Source of the DNA: Tethybacter castelli
GTDB taxonomy: Bacteria > Pseudomonadota > Gammaproteobacteria > Tethybacterales > Tethybacteraceae
Length of the DNA: 29,296 bases
Reading direction: 5' to 3'
NCBI GenBank assembly: GCA_036679665.1
Contig: JAZHEJ010000066.1
Span: 1-29,296, forward strand
The stretch's first letter is position 1; every line of letters starts with the position of its first letter. The notes under the pieces were generated by a model. It saw only the letters and a program-made list of their open reading frames with translations, searched no databases and was not told where the DNA came from. This document shows, piece by piece, positions 23,736 through 29,296 of this stretch. A program made the position numbers and the translations under genes.

Positions 23736-23913
23736 CCGTTCATGAAAGTACCGTCGAGTGCAGCCTGAACCTTTAAGGCATTGATGAATGTACAATGAAA
23801 AATCTGACCTTTGCGGTGAATAACGTCTTTAATCACCACATATCATGCAACAAATTATCTTGTTTTTGCGGTAAATAGCTCCTATAATCACCTTAGATAA
23901 TGCGGTGATTAAT
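23736..23913 (+). promoter_or_regulatory. fic regulatory region with tandem inverted-repeat operators
   Basis: The promoter is TTGTTT (23860-23865), 17 bp, and a perfect TATAAT (23883-23888). Two equally built inverted repeats are present: GGTGA-N13-TCACC at 23815-23837 and GGTAA-N13-TCACC at 23870-23892, each preceded by TTTGC or TTGC. A third half-site GGTGATT lies at 23904-23910, next to the start codon. The second repeat covers the -10 box, so binding there would repress. The Fic protein has a C-terminal winged-helix-like end and may regulate itself (inference). Confidence 0.6.
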
Positions 23914-25035
23914 ATGTGGATTCATGAACATCAAAACTGGTCAAGCTTTACATGGGAAGCAAAAACCCTTGTTTATAAGCTGGCCGACATTAGGCATCGC
24001 CAAGGGCGCTTGCTAGGTCGCATGGCTGGGCTTGGCTTCGAACTGAAACGTGAGGCCAGTCTAAGCACGCTGATCAATGATGTGGTGAAATCATCGGCAA
24101 TTGAGGGAGAAAAGCTAAACCCGGAAGAAGTTCGTACATTTATCGCTCGCAGGCTAGGCATTGATATGGCCGGTCTTATTCCCGCAAGCCGTGATGTGGA
24201 AGGAATCGTTGAGATGATGCTAGATGCCACTCAGCAATTTGCTACCCCCTTGACCGATAACCGCTTGTTTGATTGGCACGCGGCATTGTTCCCGACCGGA
24301 AGTAGCGGTATGCGTCGGATTACAGTTGGCGGCTGGCGTACCCTAGATGCGGACCCGATGCGGGTTGTTTCAGGCTTCACCGGCAAAGAAAAAGTCCACT
24401 TTGAAGCGCCAAGCGCCGATCGCTTAGCGAAGGAGATGCGGACATTTCTTACGTGGTTTGGTAAAAAAGATGGCATTGACCCGGTTCTGAAAGCAGGGAT
24501 GGCTCATTTGTGGTTTGTAACCATCCACCCTTTTGAAGATGGCAATGGCCGGATTGCGCGCGCGATCGGTGACATGGCGCTGGCTCGCGCTGATGGCACA
24601 TCGGATCGTTATTACAGTCTGTCAACCCAGATTGAGGCGGAGCGTGATCAATATTACGATCAGCTTGAGCAACAGCAGCGCAGCGCACCCGATATCACAG
24701 GTTGGCTTTCATGGTTTCTAGATTGTCTTGGACGAGCGATTACCAATGCCGAAACGACCCTTGGCAATGTACTGTTCAAGGCTCAACTTTGGGATACTAT
24801 TGGTCAAAAGCCCGTAAATGAGCGCCAGCGCAAGATCATCAACCGCATGCTTGAAGATGATTTTGAAGGGTTTATGAACACTTCCAAATACGCCAAGCTG
24901 ACTAAATGCTCAAACGATACGGCGTTGCGAGATATACAAGAGCTCAAAAAAAACAATATCTTTATTCAGAATCCTGGCGGCGGGCGTAGTACCAGCTACC
25001 GACTGCCTAACAAAGATGAGTTAATTCGTTTCTAA
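23914..25035 (+). CDS. Fic family protein (DUF4172 N-terminus), class II AMP-transferase
   Basis: This 373-residue protein begins MWIHEHQNWSSFTW, the DUF4172 start motif, which fixes ATG 23914 (the GTG at 23905 lies in an operator half-site). The Fic catalytic motif HPFEDGNGRIAR (H205-R216) is complete, so it can be expected to AMPylate hydroxyl groups of target proteins. The inhibitory helix motif S60-xxx-E64-G65 (SSAIEGEKLN) lies N-terminal, defining a class II self-inhibited enzyme. The C-terminal 80 residues (KYAKLTKCSNDTALRDIQEL, then GGGRSTSYRL) look like a winged helix-turn-helix. No antitoxin gene is needed or seen. The targets are unknown. Its composition is nearer to the host than that of the island genes. 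Confidence 0.93.
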   Translation: MWIHEHQNWSSFTWEAKTLVYKLADIRHRQGRLLGRMAGLGFELKREASLSTLINDVVKSSAIEGEKLNPEEVRTFIARRLGIDMAGLIPASRDVEGIVEMMLDATQQFATPLTDNRLFDWHAALFPTGSSGMRRITVGGWRTLDADPMRVVSGFTGKEKVHFEAPSADRLAKEMRTFLTWFGKKDGIDPVLKAGMAHLWFVTIHPFEDGNGRIARAIGDMALARADGTSDRYYSLSTQIEAERDQYYDQLEQQQRSAPDITGWLSWFLDCLGRAITNAETTLGNVLFKAQLWDTIGQKPVNERQRKIINRMLEDDFEGFMNTSKYAKLTKCSNDTALRDIQELKKNNIFIQNPGGGRSTSYRLPNKDELIRF

Positions 25036-25083
25036 TATATCTCAAAAAAAGATCTACATACCGTCATCTAGATTAACCAGTTA

Positions 25084-25662
25084 TCATTGAGCCAGCTCTT
25101 TATGACGAAAACAGCCGACAATGTGATCGTTTACCATTCCGATCCCTTGCATGTAAGCATATATGATGGTCGGGCCCACAAACGACATGCCGCGCTTTTT
25201 GAGATCTTGGGAAAGCTTTTCACTTACAGGAGACACAGTCGGCATATCTTTGATTTTGGTCCATGCATTGATGATGGGCTTACCGCCAACAAAATCCCAG
25301 AGATATTTATCAAACGAACCAAACTCTTTTTGAATAGCTAAAAAAACCAGAGCATTTTTACGCGCCGCGTAGATTTTCAGACGATTACGGACAATGCCTT
25401 TATTTTCAAGTAAAGCATCCAATTCTTGGTCGCTCATCTTGGCGACTTTGGCCGGATTGAAATTATGATACGCCTTGCGATATCCTTGCCGCTTTTTTAA
25501 AATCGTCTCCCAACTTAAACCGGCTTGAGCACCATCCAAGATAAGCATTTCAAACAGCAAACGATCATTGTGAACAGGCACACCCCATTCTTTATCGTGG
25601 TAGTTAGCATATAGCTTTTGTCCCGGCTTATCACCGAAGCATCGAAAAGGTGTATCACCCAT
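25084..25662 (-). CDS. tag: DNA-3-methyladenine glycosylase I
   Basis: This 192-residue base-excision repair enzyme removes 3-methyladenine from alkylated DNA. Structural zinc ligands known from E. coli Tag are conserved in spacing: C8 (FRCFG), H22 (YHDKEWG), H180 and C184 (NDHIVGC). The segments EMLILDGAQAGLSWETILKKR and IVRNRLKI, and the late MSFVGPTIIYAYMQGIGMVNDH, are hallmarks of the family. The length is normal and the gene appears intact. It faces fic tail-to-tail with 48 bp between. The 253 bp upstream of its start (25663-25915) contain no gene that I can recognise. Confidence 0.95.
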   Translation of the reverse strand: MGDTPFRCFGDKPGQKLYANYHDKEWGVPVHNDRLLFEMLILDGAQAGLSWETILKKRQGYRKAYHNFNPAKVAKMSDQELDALLENKGIVRNRLKIYAARKNALVFLAIQKEFGSFDKYLWDFVGGKPIINAWTKIKDMPTVSPVSEKLSQDLKKRGMSFVGPTIIYAYMQGIGMVNDHIVGCFRHKELAQ

Positions 25663-25915
25663 ATATCATTCCCAACTTTTCTTACCTATTTTTACGCTTA
25701 TTAACTACCGGGTGAAACAAGATGCCTAAGTATTTTGTAATCCACCCCTGATTATCGGTATTGATCCGTTAGCAAAAATTACAAAATTAAGACCGCTGTC
25801 TGCGGATATGTATCCTGACCCCTATCAGTGCGCATTTGAAATGTGGTTTGATATTCGGATAAGGGTTGACAAATGAGGACTTGGGCAAGATTTTCTTTAA
25901 GGTGCGTGAACAAAG

Positions 25916-27196
25916 CTAGAAGCAATCTTTCGTGGCATGTTGCCGTTCCAACAAAGCGACGACATCGTCAATCGAAGTACATCCAGAGGTATTGGTCAAC
26001 AACAAGCGAGAAACTTCAAGCGTCCGCGCCTCGCAATTGGCGCGTTGACGCTCATCGGCGATATTTTCAAGATCAATATTGTGCGCGATGCCCAGAATCC
26101 TCCTGGTTAATGATGCGCCGCAAAAACCCAGACTGTCCGTAAACAACGCATCCATGTACGCGATACGCTCCGCTTCCAGCGCAGCTTCGCCCGCGGGTCC
26201 TTCAAACAAGGCGTTGGGATAGGCGTTAACTGATTGGACGTTGCGCCACCGTTCTAAAAACTTCGTTCTAAAGCCGTTCCACACCTGAATGATAGTGTCG
26301 CAGATCCAGCGTCGATATTGATCTCGTTCGCCAGGCTGCTGTTCGTGGCCGGCTTGGGAAAAATAGCTGATGATTAAATTGGCGATGAGTTTGCCCACAT
26401 CAAATCCGATCGGACCGTAAAACGCAAATTCAGGATCAATGACCCGGGTGTCGGTTTTGGTGATCATGATGGATCCGGTATGCAGATCAGCGTGCAAAAG
26501 CGCCTCGGTACAAGTCAAAAATTTCTGCTTGAGGCGTGAAATACCGACGGCCAGATCCTTGTCATCGCGCCAACGCTTGGCGTAGTCGTCAAGATATGGG
26601 GCGGTCCAACGGTTATTGGCATGCTCCATATACGGCTCGGTAAAGATCACGTCCTCGGTAATCTTGCATAATGTGTCGTTACCGCTAAACATTTTGACCC
26701 CGGCGCGCTTGGTATGGGTGTCTTGGGCTAAATCGGATGTTTCAAACAGCGTAGCCGCCATAAATTCGGTTATCGCTTCGGCAAATTGCGGGTATTCGAT
26801 ACCGTCAATCATGCCTTTGCGCATAATTATGTGCGGCTCAAGCAACTCCATGATGATGCAATACATCTTTGGGTAATATTTGAATACCTGCGGAACCAGG
26901 TTGGGGGCGTGTTTCCATTGCGCAGCTAATGCTTCAGCTTCAAAAAAAGCGCGATTGAGAGGCAGCGGCCAGGACTCGCCCACCAATCGCAGATAAGGCA
27001 ACGATTGCTTGACGACCAGTCCACCAGATGGCCCGCGGACAATAAAAACCAGATTAAGGTTGCCGTCTCCGACTTCGTTTATCTTCCAGTCTGAAGGCTT
27101 ACCGCCTAGAAGCTTAGCGTTGCTTTCGTCTTCGGCGAGAAAATCAGTTAGTGTTTGCTCAGTTAAGGTTTGGTATCCGGGTGGAGTATCTAGCAT
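25916..27196 (-). CDS. mtnK: S-methyl-5-thioribose kinase
   Basis: This 426-residue kinase of the aminoglycoside-phosphotransferase-like fold phosphorylates methylthioribose in methionine salvage. Motifs seen are GDGNLNLVFIV (nucleotide loop), the VVKQSLPYLR lysine, the catalytic loop LLHADLHTGSIM, and the metal-binding DPEFAFYGPIGFDVGKL, which replaces the usual DFG-like motif in MtnK. The family length is about 400-420, so it is complete. The usual partner mtnA (methylthioribose-1-phosphate isomerase) is not in the window. It is transcribed away from the polyol transporter with 164 bp between the starts. Its substrate could differ slightly (another thio- or deoxy-ribose), but MtnK is the best call. 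Confidence 0.9.
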   Translation of the reverse strand: MLDTPPGYQTLTEQTLTDFLAEDESNAKLLGGKPSDWKINEVGDGNLNLVFIVRGPSGGLVVKQSLPYLRLVGESWPLPLNRAFFEAEALAAQWKHAPNLVPQVFKYYPKMYCIIMELLEPHIIMRKGMIDGIEYPQFAEAITEFMAATLFETSDLAQDTHTKRAGVKMFSGNDTLCKITEDVIFTEPYMEHANNRWTAPYLDDYAKRWRDDKDLAVGISRLKQKFLTCTEALLHADLHTGSIMITKTDTRVIDPEFAFYGPIGFDVGKLIANLIISYFSQAGHEQQPGERDQYRRWICDTIIQVWNGFRTKFLERWRNVQSVNAYPNALFEGPAGEAALEAERIAYMDALFTDSLGFCGASLTRRILGIAHNIDLENIADERQRANCEARTLEVSRLLLTNTSGCTSIDDVVALLERQHATKDCF

Positions 27197-27302
27197 GCGA
27201 GTTGCAGAAGGTGGGTAGACGATTTGATTATAGTCTTAGGGTCGTTTGTAAAAAAGTAATGTTTATCAATAACGCTATAACCGCGTTTGATATGAGTTTG
27301 GT

Positions 27303-27328
27303 TTGACAATCGTTAAATAGTGTATAAT
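27303..27328 (+). promoter_or_regulatory. Candidate mtlE promoter with a short spacer
   Basis: TTGACA (27303-27308) and TATAAT (27323-27328) are both perfect consensus boxes but only 14 bp apart, against the usual 16-18. Either the TATAAT works with a weaker -35 element further left, or an activator (as for MerR-type distorted spacing, although those are longer) compensates. They lie 33 bp upstream of the mtlE start. Confidence 0.5.
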
Positions 27329-27360
27329 GATTTTTTTCAAAAATGATTGGAGAGTATCAT

Positions 27361-28668
27361 ATGTATAAAAACAAACTCATTAACATAGGTATTGCAACCG
27401 CAATATCGTGTGCCGGTCTTGCTAGCGCAGGAGAGCTGACTATCGCGACCGTAAACAACGGTCACATGATTGAGATGCAGAAACTTACGAGTAATTTCGA
27501 AAGTAAAAATCCTGACATCACCGTCAATTGGGTGACCTTGGAAGAAGCTACGTTGCGCCAACGCGTAACCACTGACATTTCGACCAAAGGCGGTCAGTTC
27601 GATGTTATGACGATCGGTATGTATGAAGCGCCGATCTGGGGTGAACGCGGTTGGTTGGAAGAACTCAACTTTAGCAGCGCCTATGATGTCAACGACATTT
27701 TACCGGCGATGCGCGGCGGCTTGTCACATGGAGGCAAGTTGTATGCCGCTCCGTTTTACGGTGAAAGTTCAATGATCATGTATCGCAAGGATTTGGTTGA
27801 CGCAGCGGGTCTGACCATGCCGGACAACCCGACCTGGGGACACGTGGCCGACGTTGCCGCGGCGATCCACGATGAAGGTGCCGGTGTATTTGGAATTTGC
27901 TTGCGCGGCAAGCCGGGATGGGGCGACAATATGGGTTTTATAACGACAATGGCCAATTCGTTCGGCGCCCGTTGGTTTGACGAGCAGTGGAAGCCTCAGT
28001 TAGACAGTCCCGCATGGCATCACGCCGTATCGTTTTATGTAGACTTGCTGACCGAATACGGCCCGCCGGGTTCAAGCGCGAACAGCTTTAACGAAATTTT
28101 GGCTTTGTTTAATGAAGGCAAGTGCGGTATGTGGATTGACGCTACGATCGCCGCTTCATTTATTACTGACCCTCGTCAATCCAAAGTTGCCGACAAGGTG
28201 GGATTCGCGCAAGCTCCGCTCGCGGTGACCAACCGTGGCGCCAACTGGTTATGGGCTTGGGCACTGGCGGTTCCGGTAAGCACCCAGCAACCTGAAGACG
28301 CTAAGAAATTTATCGAATGGGCGACTTCCAAGGAATACATCGAACTAGTGGCTCAAACCAATGGCTGGGGTTCGGTTCCGACTGGTACCCGCAGTAGCAC
28401 TTATGCCAATCCGAACTTTACTTCCGCGGCGTTGTTCGCCAATGCTGAGCTCAAAGCGATCCTGTCTGCTGATCCGTCAAACAGCACTCAGGAACCGACT
28501 CCATACACCGGAATTCAGTTTGCCTCTATTCCCGAATATCAGGCGATAGGTATCGCGGTCGGGCAGCAGATGACTGCCGCGTTGGCCGGGCAGGTGACAG
28601 TTGCAGAAGCTTTGGAAGCTGCTCAGACGGCGGCTGATCGCGAAATGCGCAAAGCCGGCTACTACTAA
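27361..28668 (+). CDS. mtlE: Polyol (mannitol/sorbitol) ABC transporter substrate-binding protein
   Basis: This 435-residue periplasmic binding protein of the MtlE/SmoE group delivers polyols to a MalF/MalG-type permease. The signal peptide has KNK, a hydrophobic core and a cut after ASA (residues 21-23). Landmarks are LTIATVNNGHMIEMQKL, GGQFDVMTIGMYEAPIWG, LYAAPFYGESSMIMYR, GICLRGKPGWGDNM and FGARWFDEQWKPQ, all close to Pseudomonas MtlE as I recall it. ATG 27361 is chosen over ATG 27343 because TGGAGAG sits just upstream and the signal peptide begins there. The partial permease follows. A strong hairpin lies between them, which would keep binding-protein levels above permease levels. Confidence 0.92.
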   Translation: MYKNKLINIGIATAISCAGLASAGELTIATVNNGHMIEMQKLTSNFESKNPDITVNWVTLEEATLRQRVTTDISTKGGQFDVMTIGMYEAPIWGERGWLEELNFSSAYDVNDILPAMRGGLSHGGKLYAAPFYGESSMIMYRKDLVDAAGLTMPDNPTWGHVADVAAAIHDEGAGVFGICLRGKPGWGDNMGFITTMANSFGARWFDEQWKPQLDSPAWHHAVSFYVDLLTEYGPPGSSANSFNEILALFNEGKCGMWIDATIAASFITDPRQSKVADKVGFAQAPLAVTNRGANWLWAWALAVPVSTQQPEDAKKFIEWATSKEYIELVAQTNGWGSVPTGTRSSTYANPNFTSAALFANAELKAILSADPSNSTQEPTPYTGIQFASIPEYQAIGIAVGQQMTAALAGQVTVAEALEAAQTAADREMRKAGYY

Positions 28669-28686
28669 GAAGTTACCACCTTTTGA

Positions 28687-28722
28687 AATACCTCTTGTGT
28701 AATGCAAGGGGTATTTTTTTTT
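28687..28722 (+). terminator. Intercistronic terminator/attenuator after mtlE
   Basis: An 11-bp stem, AATACCTCTTG (28687-28697) and CAAGGGGTATT (28705-28715) with one G-U pair and a 7-nt loop, runs into nine T residues. It lies between mtlE and mtlF, a position where partial termination is common in ABC transporter operons. Confidence 0.88.
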
Positions 28723-28781
28723 GCATAAAGTAAAGCGCACCATCTTAGCTAGTGTAGCACTGACTTTACAATTGTACCGAT

Positions 28782-29296
28782 ATGAACGTTCGCCTGGCTA
28801 GATTGCTCCAAACCCCAAGCGTAGTTTTGCTGTTTATGTGGATGATCGTGCCGCTAAGCATGACCATTTATTTTTCCACGATCCGCTACAACCTTTTATA
28901 TCCTGAGCGTAGCGGCTTTATCGGCTTCGAAAACTACGATTTCTTTTTGACCGATCCGGGAATCGGACCTGCGTTACTAAATACCTTGGTTTTGGTCGGA
29001 TCGGTATTGTTGATCTCGGTTGTGGTTGGACTGGCTTTGGCAATGTTGGTAAATCAGCCTTTTTTTGGACGTGGCGTGGTGCGGGTAATGTTAATTTCAC
29101 CGTTTTTTATCATGCCGACCGTAAATGCTTTGGTATGGAAAAACATGTTTATGAATCCGGTGTACGGAATCTTTGCGGTTGTCTCAACCGTATTCGGTTT
29201 CGAGCCGGTCGACTGGCTGGATTGCTCCAAACCCCAAGCGTAGTTTTGCTGTTTATGTGGATGATCGTGCCGCTAAGCATGACCATTTATTTTTCC
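28782..29296 (+). CDS. mtlF: Polyol ABC transporter permease, MtlF/SmoF type (5' part)
   Basis: This inner-membrane permease of the MalF-like family is cut by the window end. Genuine sequence runs to about 29212 and gives roughly 144 residues: an N-terminal helix (SVVLLFMWMIVPLSMTIYF), a periplasmic loop with SGFIGFENYDFFLTDP, a second helix near LNTLVLVGSVLLISVVVGLA, then FGRGVVRVMLISPFFIMPTV and WKNMFMNPVYGIF. The EAA loop lies beyond the end. From 29213 the bases repeat 28794-28877, so the apparent stop at 29241-29243 is an artefact and not the end of the gene. No clear ribosome binding site precedes ATG 28782. It partners with mtlE just upstream. Confidence 0.9.
28794..28877 (+). repeat. 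Genuine copy of the right-end repeat
   Basis: This is the normal N-terminal coding sequence of the permease and the source of the copy at 29213-29296. Confidence 0.85.
29213..29296 (+). repeat. Contig-end copy of 28794-28877 (probable assembly artefact)
   Basis: The last 84 bases match 28794-28877 with one difference (g at 29219, a at 28800). The copy is out of frame with the permease and brings an early stop. It mirrors the 85-bp copy at the left end, in similar length and style. Confidence 0.85.

Noticed and set aside
17981..23904. Prophage, integrative element or transposon
   Set aside because: No integrase, transposase, phage structural or terminal-repeat signature was seen; only the pycB-tail/tRNA-Ser repeat suggests insertion.
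1..29296. CRISPR array
   Set aside because: No regularly spaced short direct repeats or cas genes were found when reading through the window.

Overview
The window reads as chromosomal DNA of a proteobacterium. Evidence is a Ccm (System I) cytochrome c maturation operon, an MtlE/SmoE-type polyol ABC transporter, UmuDC, a two-subunit pyruvate carboxylase and bacterial rho-independent terminators. Several proteins resemble gamma- and alphaproteobacterial families, so the class cannot be fixed from here. The housekeeping genes are fairly GC-rich. The stretch from about 18.0 to 23.1 kb is clearly AT-rich and looks acquired. The sequence appears to be a draft (perhaps metagenomic) contig: both ends carry about 85-bp copies of nearby internal sequence, and a 25-N gap sits inside acs.

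Layout. 1-3561: 3' end of ccmF, then ccmG, ccmH and ccmI in a tightly overlapping operon closed by a terminator. 3866-9503: a sugar/pentose block on the + strand with an RraA-like aldolase, an IlvD/Edd sugar-acid dehydratase of the L-arabinonate dehydratase type, transketolase and a nucleoside hydrolase. These could feed pentoses and sugar acids into central metabolism. 9578-11410: an SOS-type umuDC operon behind a perfect 18-bp palindrome. 11413-15872 (minus strand): Bcr/CflA-type exporter, acetyl-CoA synthetase (broken by the N gap) and biotin carboxylase. 15995-17869 (plus strand): the carboxyltransferase/biotin subunit that probably pairs with that biotin carboxylase as pyruvate carboxylase. 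tRNA-Ser(GGA) follows.

17981-23735 is a defence-type island. It begins after tRNA-Ser with a DUF262-DUF1524 (GmrSD-like) nuclease. Next comes a decayed second copy of the pycB 3' end plus tRNA-Ser, about 94% identical to the first. After that is an OLD-family ATPase/TOPRIM nuclease, followed 11 bp later by the wreck of a TM0106-type RecB-nuclease/SF1-helicase gene. The OLD plus Dna2-like nuclease-helicase pair is the most interesting item: it resembles Gabija in logic but has a different partner. No integrase or transposase is visible, and the repeated tRNA tail suggests how the modules arrived.

23800-29296: a class II Fic AMP-transferase with a tandem inverted-repeat operator, 3-methyladenine glycosylase I (tag, minus), methylthioribose kinase (mtnK, minus), and divergently the polyol transporter genes mtlE and mtlF (partial), separated by a terminator that probably allows partial read-through.
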